The position numbers and the translations under genes were made by a program. Shown piece by piece: positions 1 through 7,905 of a DNA stretch of 64,000 nt. The DNA lies in NCBI GenBank assembly GCA_965199845.1, contig CBDATZ010000039.1, positions 62,001-126,000 of the forward strand, written 5' to 3'. How positions within the stretch are numbered: the stretch's first letter is position 1; each line of letters starts with the position of its first letter. Under the pieces are notes generated by a model, which saw only the letters and a program-made list of their open reading frames with translations, made no database searches and was not told where the DNA came from. The DNA is from Ilyomonas sp965199845 (GTDB taxonomy: Bacteria > Bacteroidota > Bacteroidia > Chitinophagales > Chitinophagaceae).

Positions 1-638
1 GCTTCCATCTTTTCGCTGTTGGTTACGAAGTAAGGAGAAATATAACCACGGTCAAACTGCATACCTTCAACCACATCAACTGATGTGTCGGTACCTTTTG
101 CTTCTTCAACTGTAATAACGCCTTCTTTACCTACTTTACCAAACGCTTCCGCAATCAGCTTACCAATTGTTTCGTCGTTGTTAGCAGAGATAGAAGCCAC
201 CTGCTCAATTCTGTCGCTGTCGCTTCCTACTGTCTGAGATTGCGCCTGCAAGCTTTTTATAACTTCGATAACCGCTTTGTCAATACCGCGTTTTAAATCC
301 ATCGGGTTAGCACCGGCAGCTACGTTCTTTAAACCTTCGCTGATGATAGATTGCGCCAGAACTGTTGCGGTTGTTGTACCATCACCGGCAATATCAGCTG
401 TTTTAGAAGCTACTTCTTTTACCATCTGGGCGCCCATGTTTTCAATCGCGTCTTCCAGTTCTATTTCTTTGGCAACGGTAACACCATCTTTTGTAATAGA
501 AGGCGCACCGAATTTCTTTTCTATTACCACATTACGACCTTTAGGTCCCAATGTTACTTTAACGGCGTTGGCAAGTATGTCAACACCTTTTTTCATTTTA
601 TTTCTTGCATCGATATCGAAGAAGAGTTGTTTAGACAT
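1..638 (-). CDS. groEL: Chaperonin GroEL (Hsp60), N-terminal part, cut by window edge
   Basis: Only the first ~212 residues are inside the window; the gene runs off the left edge. The reading begins MSKQLFFDIDARNKMKKG and contains the hallmark apical/equatorial stretches VTLGPKGRNVV, DGVTVAKEIEL and the ATP-binding GDGTTTATVLAQ, all typical of GroEL. It forms the double-ring ATP-driven folding chamber of the cytoplasm together with GroES, which lies 125 bases upstream on the same strand, the usual groES-groEL order. The start is the ATG at 638-636. No internal defect is visible in the part seen. Confidence 0.97.
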   Translation of the reverse strand, partial: MSKQLFFDIDARNKMKKGVDILANAVKVTLGPKGRNVVIEKKFGAPSITKDGVTVAKEIELEDAIENMGAQMVKEVASKTADIAGDGTTTATVLAQSIISEGLKNVAAGANPMDLKRGIDKAVIEVIKSLQAQSQTVGSDSDRIEQVASISANNDETIGKLIAEAFGKVGKEGVITVEEAKGTDTSVDVVEGMQFDRGYISPYFVTNSEKME

Positions 639-763
639 AATATTTGAAATCCCTATCCCCGGAAGGAGACTTGAAGAACCTGCGGGACGGGCAGGCTTTA
701 TTTTTTAAATCTGTTAAATTAAGAACTCTTGCCTTACTTCCCTTTAAGGAATGGAGGCATCTT

Positions 764-1045
764 TTATACAATGGCTAAGATGTCGCTTTCTCTCATGATA
801 AGATAATCAGCACCTTCAATCTGAATTTCGGTACCGGCATATTTGCCATACAATACGTTATCACCGGTTTTTACAGTTACCGGCTCGTCTTTTTTACCCG
901 CACCGGCAGCAACTACGATACCACGCTGTGGTTTTTCTTTTGCCGTATCCGGAATAATTAAACCTGATGATGTTTTTTCTTCTGCAGCGGCAGGTTTAAT
1001 GATTACTCTATCGTGGAGCGGAGTAACCTTCAATGTGTCAGCCAT
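764..1045 (-). CDS. groES: Co-chaperonin GroES (Hsp10)
   Basis: 93 residues, normal length for GroES. The N-terminus carries PLHDRVIIKP and the middle has SGLIIPDTAKEKPQ, which is the mobile loop that docks on GroEL; the C-terminus has the conserved GADYLIMRESDILAI. It caps the GroEL chamber. It is the first gene of the groES-groEL operon and is divergent from nusB. A Bacteroidota-type promoter candidate lies about 105 bases upstream. No CIRCE or other HrcA-type operator was found. Confidence 0.98.
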   Translation of the reverse strand: MADTLKVTPLHDRVIIKPAAAEEKTSSGLIIPDTAKEKPQRGIVVAAGAGKKDEPVTVKTGDNVLYGKYAGTEIQIEGADYLIMRESDILAIV

Positions 1046-1150
1046 ATTTGTTGTTTTAAATTGATTTTATAGATGTTCCCTGTTTGCAATTAGCTTGCCA
1101 TGCGGCTGATAAAAGCCAAAATTTCAGATGAATGGCAGCAAAAGGGAGCG

Positions 1151-1181
1151 CAAAGAAATAGTATTTTGCAATGTGTGACAA
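1151..1181 (-). promoter_or_regulatory. Candidate groES-groEL promoter
   Basis: On the minus strand the sequence reads TTG, 20 bases, then TTTCTTTG, which approximates the Bacteroidota consensus TTG-N19/20-TAnnTTTG. The first two bases of the -7 box are TT instead of TA. It leaves a leader of about 100 bases before groES. Assignment is by motif only. Confidence 0.4.
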
Positions 1182-1435
1182 AATTTCACGTGATAAATAA
1201 TTGCTATCAATTGTGACAATGTTGAAAAAATCAAACTAATCAGGAAATCGGTTTGGATAAAAGACGAACATATAAAGCACAGTAAGAATAATCGTATGGC
1301 AGACTATTTAGAGACTTCAACACTTGCGCAATGCAAAGTAAATAATCATCCTTTATTTATTCATCATAATGATTGATTTACAAAAAAATAACGGGCTGTT
1401 ATCAAACTGCTTTCCTTTGCAGAAAGTGAAACGCC

Positions 1436-1443
1436 TATCTTCG
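1436..1443 (+). promoter_or_regulatory. -7 element for nusB operon
   Basis: TATCTTCG, matching TAnnTT(T/C)G, 26 bases before the nusB ATG. A TTTG at 1416-1419 could be the -33 box, but the spacing of 16 is short. Confidence 0.5.
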
Positions 1444-1469
1444 CGCCCGCAAAATTGAATACTGGCATC

Positions 1470-2405
1470 ATGATAAGCAGAAGAAATATTCGCGTGAAAG
1501 TTATGCAAATGATATATGCAACCGAATCGCTGGAAGAGACAGGCACCCATATCAACCCGGTAAAAAAATTGCGCGAGCAAATTGATCAGACACAGGAGTT
1601 ATTTGTCTACATGCTTTATTTTATTTTAGAAGTGGCTGCGTATGCCGAAGTAGATGCCCGCAACCGAGCTTCGAAAAATTTAGTAACGGCTGAAGACAGA
1701 AATGTAAATACGAAACTTGCCGGTAACGAATTGCTTTGGAAAATAAAAGAAAACCCGGCTTATATAAGTGTTACCGATGAATTTAAGCCCGCTTCGTTAG
1801 ACGATGAAAGTGTAGTTCGCAAAGTATATAATACCTTATCGGCAACAGATGTTTATAAGAATTATATCAGCGTGCAAGGCAGAGATAAAAATACGGAAAA
1901 AGACATTTTGCAATACATTTTTACCGATTTGATGTTGCCCGATGAAGACTTTGTTTCTTTTATTGAAGAAAACTTTAGCAACTGGCAGGATGATGCTGAT
2001 ATGCTTCGTCAACTGATGATGAGTTTGCTTTCCAAAACAAACAGCTTTGATTTGCGAGCTTTAATGACGGAAGAAAAATGGAAGTTTGCTTCCGAGTTGC
2101 TTACCACAACCATAAACAAAAAAGATTTTGCAACAGACCTCATTAAACCGAAACTTAAAAACTGGGATGCTGACCGAATTGCGCAATTAGATATGATATT
2201 AATGAGAATGGGCGTTTGTGAATTACTCTATTTTGAAACCATTCCTACTAAAGTTACTATTAACGAATATATTGATATTGCTAAAGAATACAGTACGGAA
2301 CAAAGTGGTCATTTCGTCAACGGCATTTTAGATACCATTCACAAAGAACTGCTGAACGATAACAAAATTCATAAAATCAATTTTAAACAAAAGGCTAACG
2401 GTTAA
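1470..2405 (+). CDS. nusB: Transcription antitermination factor NusB (long Bacteroidota form)
   Basis: 311 residues from the ATG at 1470; the frame stays open upstream but only with a TTG. The start MISRRNIRVKVMQMIYA fits the Bacteroidota NusB family, which is about twice as long as the E. coli protein. The C-terminal ~110 residues form the NusB RNA-binding helical domain, with the signature WDADRIAQLDMILMRMGV and INEYIDIAKEYST followed by FVNGILD. NusB binds boxA RNA with NusE (S10) and supports rRNA antitermination. It heads a co-directional group with a DUF1573 lipoprotein, yajC and coaE. Confidence 0.9.
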   Translation: MISRRNIRVKVMQMIYATESLEETGTHINPVKKLREQIDQTQELFVYMLYFILEVAAYAEVDARNRASKNLVTAEDRNVNTKLAGNELLWKIKENPAYISVTDEFKPASLDDESVVRKVYNTLSATDVYKNYISVQGRDKNTEKDILQYIFTDLMLPDEDFVSFIEENFSNWQDDADMLRQLMMSLLSKTNSFDLRALMTEEKWKFASELLTTTINKKDFATDLIKPKLKNWDADRIAQLDMILMRMGVCELLYFETIPTKVTINEYIDIAKEYSTEQSGHFVNGILDTIHKELLNDNKIHKINFKQKANG

Positions 2406-2435
2406 GCCGGTAAATTGCAAATTAAACAGACCTAC

Positions 2436-2900
2436 ATGAAACGCCTTATCATTCTTTCATCAATTATCGCTTTCAGTATTATATCAGCGTCTTCCTGCCA
2501 AAGCAACGGTGCAAGCGGAACGCGCAATGCAGACAGCGCCAAAATAATGGCTGATGAAGCTAATTATACAACCGCTTCTTTTGTTGATTCTGTGCAAGAC
2601 TTTGGTAAAGTGCCGCAGGGCGAGCAGGTAAAAATTTTATTTCATGTAAAAAATACAGGAACAAAACCTTTACTGATAGCAGAAGCCAAACCAAGCTGCG
2701 GCTGTACGGTTGCCGACTTTACCAAAAGCGCCATTGCGCCGGGCAAAGAAGGAGAAATTACCGGAACGTTTGACAGCAATCATGGTATGCCGGGAGAAAT
2801 TCATAAAACAATTACGGTTGTAACCAATACATCGCCGGTACATAACAGGCTTGTTTTTACCGGAACGGTAATACCGAAAGATTCAACAAAAGCAAAATAA
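2436..2900 (+). CDS. DUF1573 domain lipoprotein
   Basis: 154 residues from the ATG at 2436, chosen because it gives a clean lipoprotein signal: MKRLIILSS, a hydrophobic stretch, then the lipobox ISASSC with the acylated cysteine near residue 22. The rest is a single DUF1573 Ig-like domain with the signature VKNTGTKPLLIAEAKPSCGC and the later PGKEGEITGTFDS. DUF1573 proteins are common exported proteins in Bacteroidota with no firmly assigned molecular role. The gene sits 30 bases after nusB and 24 before yajC, so the three are probably co-transcribed. Confidence 0.88.
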   Translation: MKRLIILSSIIAFSIISASSCQSNGASGTRNADSAKIMADEANYTTASFVDSVQDFGKVPQGEQVKILFHVKNTGTKPLLIAEAKPSCGCTVADFTKSAIAPGKEGEITGTFDSNHGMPGEIHKTITVVTNTSPVHNRLVFTGTVIPKDSTKAK

Positions 2901-2924
2901 TTTTACACAACAAACAAACACTAT

Positions 2925-3290
2925 ATGATTCATAATTTATCTTCTGTATTATTAGCCACAAGCGCCAGTGGTCAGCCTGCAGGCGGCGGCGGAACGTTCC
3001 AGTTCATTATGCTGGGCGCCATTATGCTTGTATTCTGGCTTTTTATGATTCGCCCGCAGGCAAAAAAAGCTAAAGAACAAAAGAAGTTTTTGGAAAACTT
3101 AGGCAAAGGCGATCGTATTGTAACCATCGCCGGAATTCATGGTACCATTAACAGAGTAAACGACGATAATACGTTGCAGTTAGAAGTAAGTCCGGGCATG
3201 TATATGAAGATCGAAAAATCTGCCATCAGCAGCGAATGGACGGCCGCTTTAAACAAACCGGCAACAACAGCAGTTGCTGAAAAGAAATAA
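2925..3290 (+). CDS. yajC: Preprotein translocase subunit YajC
   Basis: 121 residues. One membrane helix (about residues 27-42, FIMLGAIMLVFWLFMI) is followed at once by the family signature RPQAKKAKEQKKFLENLGKGD and a small beta domain (IVTIAGIHGTINRV). YajC associates with SecDF and the Sec translocon in the inner membrane. The gene follows the DUF1573 lipoprotein by 24 bases and ends just before an intrinsic terminator at 3317-3345. Confidence 0.95.
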   Translation: MIHNLSSVLLATSASGQPAGGGGTFQFIMLGAIMLVFWLFMIRPQAKKAKEQKKFLENLGKGDRIVTIAGIHGTINRVNDDNTLQLEVSPGMYMKIEKSAISSEWTAALNKPATTAVAEKK

Positions 3291-3316
3291 AAAATGCTGT
3301 TTGTTTTTATATTAGT

Positions 3317-3345
3317 AACCAGAAGTAAAAACTTCTGGTTTTTTA
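3317..3345 (+). terminator. Intrinsic terminator after yajC
   Basis: Perfect 10-base stem AACCAGAAGT / ACTTCTGGTT with an AAAA loop, followed by TTTTA. It lies between yajC and coaE, so coaE would be read by leakage or from its own promoter. Confidence 0.8.
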
Positions 3346-3359
3346 TGTAAATAAAACGA

Positions 3360-3950
3360 ATGAAACAACCGTTACGAATTGGATTAACCGGCGGCATCGG
3401 CAGCGGAAAAAGCACAGTTGCCAAAGTGTTTGAAGTGCTGAACATCCCGGTTTTGTATGCCGATGATATTGCCAAAGAATTAATGAATCGTGATCCGGTT
3501 TTACGTCAGCATCTTATTGCCGCTTTTGGCGAGAAAGTATATATAAATGACAAGCTCGACAGAACGTATTTATCATCTGTCGTATTCAATGATAAAATTC
3601 AGTTAGAACGATTGAATGCCATTGTTCACCCGGCAACAATAGCCGAAGCAGACAGATGGTTTACAGAGCAAACTTCACCGTATGTTATAAAAGAAGCTGC
3701 TTTGCTTTTCGAGTCGGGTTCTTCTGCCGGTTTAGATTATATTATCGGCGTTTCCGCGCCGCAGCCTGTGCGCATTCTTCGCACCATGAAACGTGACAAT
3801 ATAACGCGTGAACAAGTATTACAACGCATCAACAAACAAGTTGACGAAAGTATTAAAATGAAGCTGTGCGATTTTGTTTTGCTAAATGATGAACAACACA
3901 TGCTGTTACCACAAATTATGAAGCTTCATGAACAGTTTTTAAAATTATAA
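3360..3950 (+). CDS. coaE: Dephospho-CoA kinase CoaE
   Basis: 196 residues, the usual length. Starts MKQPLRIGLTGGIGSGKST, with the P-loop GGIGSGKS at residues ~11-18. Further family features are YADDIAKELM, DRTYLSSVVF, LNAIVHPATI, and the closing DFVLLND. It phosphorylates the ribose 3'-OH of dephospho-CoA, the last step of coenzyme A synthesis. The start codon is only 15 bases after the terminator stem behind yajC. It converges on the methyltransferase gene at 4008. Confidence 0.97.
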   Translation: MKQPLRIGLTGGIGSGKSTVAKVFEVLNIPVLYADDIAKELMNRDPVLRQHLIAAFGEKVYINDKLDRTYLSSVVFNDKIQLERLNAIVHPATIAEADRWFTEQTSPYVIKEAALLFESGSSAGLDYIIGVSAPQPVRILRTMKRDNITREQVLQRINKQVDESIKMKLCDFVLLNDEQHMLLPQIMKLHEQFLKL

Positions 3951-3953
3951 ATT

Positions 3954-4012
3954 AGTAATTATGAATTATGAATTGATAAAAGTTTCCGGCTAATTTATAG
4001 TTCATAATTACT
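3954..4012. repeat. Inverted repeat between convergent coaE and methyltransferase genes
   Basis: Perfect 12-base arms AGTAATTATGAA (3954-3965) and its complement (4001-4012), 35 bases apart. The left flank runs on as a direct TTATGAATT repeat. The right arm contains the stop codon of the minus-strand methyltransferase. It could act as a bidirectional 3' end. Confidence 0.6.
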
Positions 4013-4958
4013 TAATCATTTTATAACACCATCTCTTCAATTTTCCTTCAAAATCAAAAGGCGTTGTGGCTTTGGTAATGTCTTTTATTGCGCTTGCTTT
4101 TATGTCATCCGTGTCTAAAACAAAAGTGCTGTGATTTGTGCTGAAATAAACGACGCCGCCATTTACCGTTGCTTTTAAAACATCATTTAATAATGCAGCA
4201 TGATCGCGTTGAATATCCAAAAAATCTTTCATGCGCTTGCTGTTACTAAAAGTTGGCGGATCCATTATCACCAAATCAAAACTATCGGGTTGTAACGTTT
4301 TTAAATACTGCTTTACATCTGCATGAATAAAAGGATGGTTATTCTTAGAAAACTGGTTGGCACTAAAATTATCTTCTGCCCAGCTTAAGTACGTCTTCGA
4401 TAAATCAACCGATGTAACAGAAATGGCGCCGCCCGCTGCTGCGTAAACGGAGAACGATCCGGTGTAACAAAACAAATTTAAAACACGTTTACCAGCCGCT
4501 TCTTCTTTTACCATTCCACGCGTAATACGATGGTCTAAAAACAAACCGGTATCAACATAATTGGTAAGGTTAACCAAGAACTGCAAGCCAGCTTCTTCTA
4601 CTGTAAAAAACTCTTTTTGCAAGCCAATTTTTTCATATTGATTTTGGCTTCTGTGGCTCATTCTTCTTCTTTCCCTGGTAAATATATTTTCAACATCAAT
4701 ACAAAGAATAGAACTGATAATTTGCAAACAATCATTCATCCAGTCATCATGTTCTTCTTCACTCATTCCATGACGTCGCAGGTATTCGGCAACGTAAATT
4801 TTATCGCCGTATAATTCAATTGAAAAAGGAAACTCAGGCAAGTCATGATCGTACACACGATAACAGCTAACCTGCTGCCGCCGCGCCAGTTTGCTTTTAT
4901 GTTTGTAGACTTTCAGCAAACGATTTTCAAACATTTGCAACTTAATGTTTTCCTGCAT
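4008..4958 (-). CDS. Class I SAM-dependent methyltransferase, RlmK-like (23S rRNA m7G) domain alone
   Basis: 316 residues. The C-terminal ~200 residues match the RlmK half of the fused E. coli RlmKL protein: NYVDTGLFLDHR, the SAM-binding NLFCYTGSFSVYAA, SVDLSKTYLSWAEDNF, the catalytic-type MDPPTFSNSKRMKDFLDIQ and the glycine-rich VNGGVVYFSTN. In E. coli RlmK makes m7G2069 in 23S rRNA. The N-terminal ~110 residues fit the small insert domain preceding RlmK. The RlmL half (m2G2445) is absent. Function as an rRNA methyltransferase is inferred from these motifs; another RlmI-like target cannot be excluded. Confidence 0.8.
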   Translation of the reverse strand: MQENIKLQMFENRLLKVYKHKSKLARRQQVSCYRVYDHDLPEFPFSIELYGDKIYVAEYLRRHGMSEEEHDDWMNDCLQIISSILCIDVENIFTRERRRMSHRSQNQYEKIGLQKEFFTVEEAGLQFLVNLTNYVDTGLFLDHRITRGMVKEEAAGKRVLNLFCYTGSFSVYAAAGGAISVTSVDLSKTYLSWAEDNFSANQFSKNNHPFIHADVKQYLKTLQPDSFDLVIMDPPTFSNSKRMKDFLDIQRDHAALLNDVLKATVNGGVVYFSTNHSTFVLDTDDIKASAIKDITKATTPFDFEGKLKRWCYKMIK

Positions 4959-5051
4959 AACGATTTAGTTTATCCTTCATCGCAAAGAACACAATTTTTA
5001 TTTGCTCCTGATTGATTGTTACCTGAACATTCATTCTTTTCACTTGTTTCG

Positions 5052-5513
5052 TTACCCAAACATTTCCTCTACTTTTTTGTAACGATAATCAAAAATCTTA
5101 TTTACCTGCTGCTGTACAAACAGTTTGTTTGCTACTCTTCCCAAACCATAAAACGGCACTTTATAATGCAATACATCTGTCATCTCAACGCCTTCCTTTG
5201 TTCCTTTGAAATGATGCTGATGATGCCAGAAAGAATACGGACCAAAACGTTGTTCATCAATAAAATAAACCTTATCCTGCACGTGCATGATTTCCGTCAT
5301 CCAATACAAAGGAATACCAAACAACGGACGAACTGTATATTCAATAATTTGTCCTTCGTACATTTTTTCGCTGAATGTATCGCCGATGATTTTGAACTTC
5401 ATATAAGACGGCGTTATCTTTTGCAGATTTTGCGGGCTGCTAAAGAAATTCCAGGCTTCTTCAAGAGAAAGCTTCAATAACTGAACACGTTGTAAACGAT
5501 GTACTTTACTCAT
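5052..5513 (-). CDS. SRPBCC family protein (polyketide cyclase/dehydrase-like)
   Basis: 153 residues. The beginning MSKVHRLQRVQLLKLSLEEA, then WNFFSSPQNLQKITPSYMKF, is typical of the SRPBCC (START-like) family, in particular of small stand-alone proteins sometimes labelled cell-division inhibitor-like. The fold binds hydrophobic ligands in a helix-grip cavity; no ligand can be named here. It lies downstream of a second SRPBCC gene but is separated from it by a terminator, so the two are probably not one transcript. Confidence 0.75.
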   Translation of the reverse strand: MSKVHRLQRVQLLKLSLEEAWNFFSSPQNLQKITPSYMKFKIIGDTFSEKMYEGQIIEYTVRPLFGIPLYWMTEIMHVQDKVYFIDEQRFGPYSFWHHQHHFKGTKEGVEMTDVLHYKVPFYGLGRVANKLFVQQQVNKIFDYRYKKVEEMFG

Positions 5514-5525
5514 AACTAAACAGCA

Positions 5526-5568
5526 TAAAAAAGCTGCATGATGATTGAACTTAACCAGTCATGCAGCT
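5526..5568 (-). terminator. Intrinsic terminator of the AHSA1-type gene
   Basis: Arms AGCTGCATGA (5532-5541) and TCATGCAGCT (5559-5568). Read on the minus strand the stem is followed by TTTTTTAT, a proper terminator for the gene at 5585-6034. Confidence 0.75.
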
Positions 5569-5584
5569 CATGATTTATAATAGA

Positions 5585-6034
5585 CTAACTTAAAAATTTA
5601 TTCAGGCTTTCCAACTCTTCTTCCCAGCCTTTTTCGCGCGGCTGAACAGATTCGTTTTCATCTTCATTTGTCTGCGTTACAGCAATACGGCTTCCATTTC
5701 CTTCACCCGAAAACTCGATAGTCAATTCAAAATGATTATTACTTAAATTATCTGAACCAGTCATTTGCCAATCCCAGCTATACACCAGTTTTTCTGCAGG
5801 TTTCACTTCTTTATATTGACCGGTTATAACAATTGTTTTTTGATTATCACGTCCGGCAAATTCATACTTAATAGCGCCGCCTTCTCTTACATCATTTTCA
5901 ATGTTTACTAATTTATTTCCGGCCGGCTGCCACCATTGTTTTAATTTGTCAGAATTAATCCAGGCATCATACAAATTAGCTACGTCTGTAGCAAACTGTT
6001 TTTCTACATGAATGCTTTGTGCTGTGCTTTCCAT
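5585..6034 (-). CDS. SRPBCC / AHSA1 (Hsp90 ATPase activator homologue) domain protein
   Basis: 149 residues covering one AHSA1-type domain. Evidence: VEKQFATDVANLYDAWINSD near the N-terminus, KLKQWWQPAG, the VREGGAIKYEF strand, KLVYSWDW, and the C-terminal helix with GWEEELESLNKFLS. Bacterial members are ligand-binding proteins of unknown detail; the eukaryotic Hsp90 link is only through the fold. Convergent neighbour of nothing; it reads away from the di-heme gene. Confidence 0.8.
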   Translation of the reverse strand: MESTAQSIHVEKQFATDVANLYDAWINSDKLKQWWQPAGNKLVNIENDVREGGAIKYEFAGRDNQKTIVITGQYKEVKPAEKLVYSWDWQMTGSDNLSNNHFELTIEFSGEGNGSRIAVTQTNEDENESVQPREKGWEEELESLNKFLS

Positions 6035-6294
6035 AGTTATACTTTTAGATCGTTATCAATTTGTTTACTTACCTAAAATGTATGCCATAAAATTTATTGA
6101 TTTACATGTAAGAAGTTTGAAAAATTACTTTATATATTTTTCAAGAAAGAAAGACAATATTGAATAATGTTGATTTCCCAACATTTTCATAAATCAATTA
6201 CAGCAGCAGAAAATCTTCTGATTTCGTAAATGAAAATTCAATGCAGAATCGAACCTTTGCAGGTTCCGAAATTAAGAAGACTGTTTTACCTGAA

Positions 6295-7671
6295 ATGAAG
6301 AAATTTAGCATCGTTATTACCATCATAACTGTGGTTACTTTTTTTGTTATGTGCAACAAGCCCGATGTATTGCCCGATAATCAATACGACAATCGTTTAA
6401 GCGGTGGCTTAGCAACTATTTTCGATGAAACCTCGCAAGCTTTTACACATAGCATTAACGGATTGGCAGGCCGAGATGGTTTTGTGCACGAACTGGGCGA
6501 CAAAGCTTTTGAACAAACATTCGTTTCGGCACCTGCTCCCATTTTCGGCGGGTTGGGATATATTTATAACAATGTATCTTGTATTTCCTGTCATCATAAC
6601 GATGGCAAAGGCACGCCCACAGCGGGTTTACAAAATTCTTCGTTACTTATCCGCGTTAGCATTCCCGGCACTGATGAGCATGGTGCGCCGTTAAGTGTTC
6701 CCGGTTATGGCTTCCAGGTGCAGGATAAAGCATTAATTGGCATTACGCCGGAAGCGCAGGTAAACATTCAATACACCAATGTTCCGGTTACCTATCCGGA
6801 TGGTACAACGGTTATACTTCGCAAACCCACTTACACGCTCTTAAACCCGTATTATGCGCTGCCGGCGAGCTATTATATTTCACCACGCTTAGCGCCGCCC
6901 GTATTTGGTATAGGTTTGCTTGATAATATTCCGGAAAGCACCATTTTATCTTTTGCCGATGAAAATGATGCCGACGGCGATGGTATAAGCGGAAGACCAA
7001 ATTATATTTTCGATACCGCGCTTAACATCAGGCGCATCGGGCGTTTCGGGTTAAAAGCAAATACCATTTCATTGCAAAACCAGGTTGCTTTGGCTTATCA
7101 GCAGGATATGGGTATTACCAATTCTCTTTTTTATGATGAAAACAGTAAAACCCAAAGCCAGGATAAACAAGGTGATATTACCACGATAGAATTGCCCGAC
7201 AGCACGCTAAGCTCCGTTATCTTTTATGTAAAAACTTTAGCTGTACCAGCGCGTCGCAACGTGAACGATGCAACAAATAAACAAGGCGAAGTTATTTTCA
7301 ATCAAATCAATTGTTCAGGTTGTCATAAAGAAACTATGTACACAGGTTATGTAACGGATGTACCGGCTCTTAGCAGCCAGCGCATTCATCCTTATACCGA
7401 TATGCTGTTGCATGATATGGGCGATGGTTTAGCGGATGGTCGTCCTGATTTTTTAGCTACCGGCAGCGAATGGCGTACCACGCCGCTCTGGGGTTTGGGA
7501 TTGCTGCAGAAAGTTCAGGGCGTAGCTTTTTATCTTCACGATGGTCGCGCGCAAAGTCTTGAAGAAGCCATTCTCTGGCATAGCGGCGAAGCAGAAAAGA
7601 GCAAAACTGCATTTATGAATCTGAACAAAACAGACCGCGATGCTTTGCTTTCTTTTTTAAAATCTTTATAA
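6295..7671 (+). CDS. Di-heme oxidoreductase family lipoprotein (DUF1111 type)
   Basis: 458 residues from the ATG at 6295, preferred because it gives a lipoprotein signal (MKKFSIVITIITVVTFFVMC); an in-frame ATG at 6241 would add 18 residues. Two c-type heme sites are visible: CISCHH near residue 95 and CSGCHK near residue 340. The domain carries FGGLGYIYNN, GDGISGRPNYIFD and the C-terminal TTPLWGLGLL plus YLHDGRAQSLEEAILWH, all typical of the DUF1111/thiol oxidoreductase-like family related to MauG. Likely periplasmic-side, membrane anchored. The substrate is unknown. Related genes are often next to an imelysin-type gene; none is present here. Confidence 0.88.
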   Translation: MKKFSIVITIITVVTFFVMCNKPDVLPDNQYDNRLSGGLATIFDETSQAFTHSINGLAGRDGFVHELGDKAFEQTFVSAPAPIFGGLGYIYNNVSCISCHHNDGKGTPTAGLQNSSLLIRVSIPGTDEHGAPLSVPGYGFQVQDKALIGITPEAQVNIQYTNVPVTYPDGTTVILRKPTYTLLNPYYALPASYYISPRLAPPVFGIGLLDNIPESTILSFADENDADGDGISGRPNYIFDTALNIRRIGRFGLKANTISLQNQVALAYQQDMGITNSLFYDENSKTQSQDKQGDITTIELPDSTLSSVIFYVKTLAVPARRNVNDATNKQGEVIFNQINCSGCHKETMYTGYVTDVPALSSQRIHPYTDMLLHDMGDGLADGRPDFLATGSEWRTTPLWGLGLLQKVQGVAFYLHDGRAQSLEEAILWHSGEAEKSKTAFMNLNKTDRDALLSFLKSL

Positions 7672-7846
7672 GATTTTTGTTGATGCCTTTTTATAAATGC
7701 CTGGTTTCATTTTTCATTATTTTTCGATTCCTGCTATTGCGATAGCGAATATTTAGCACATAATTTTTTATTTTTTAATTGCAACGTGTGTAAATAAAAG
7801 AAGAGCGGCATCTTTTTCCCTTGTGTTAAAACGTGCGTAGTTCACC

Positions 7847-7854
7847 TACCTTCG
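7847..7854 (+). promoter_or_regulatory. -7 element for PBP1A gene
   Basis: TACCTTCG, matching TAnnTT(T/C)G, 51 bases before the ATG. A TTG at 7821-7823 is 23 bases upstream. Confidence 0.4.
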
Positions 7855-7905
7855 TACTATTGTTTTCGCATCATTCGTTTTTATTCCGGTAATTCGCAAC
7901 CGACT

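Larger units (their letters stand above)
1046..1469. other. Divergent intergenic region groES / nusB
   Basis: 424 bases without a gene. It holds the groES promoter candidate on the minus strand (1151-1181) and the nusB -7 candidate on the plus strand (1436-1443). The middle is AT-rich. No RNA gene, repeat or CIRCE element was seen in it. Confidence 0.6.

Noticed and set aside
1046..1469. CIRCE (HrcA) operator expected before groES
   Set aside because: No TTAGCACTC-N9-GAGTGCTAA or near match in the 424 bases.
5052..5513. Cell division inhibitor (SulA-like) label
   Set aside because: The label comes from database naming of this SRPBCC subgroup; nothing in the sequence or neighbours supports division control.
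7719..7755. Terminator after the di-heme gene
   Set aside because: GCTATTGCGATAGC has only a 5-base stem, and it lies about 60 bases past the stop; too weak to call.
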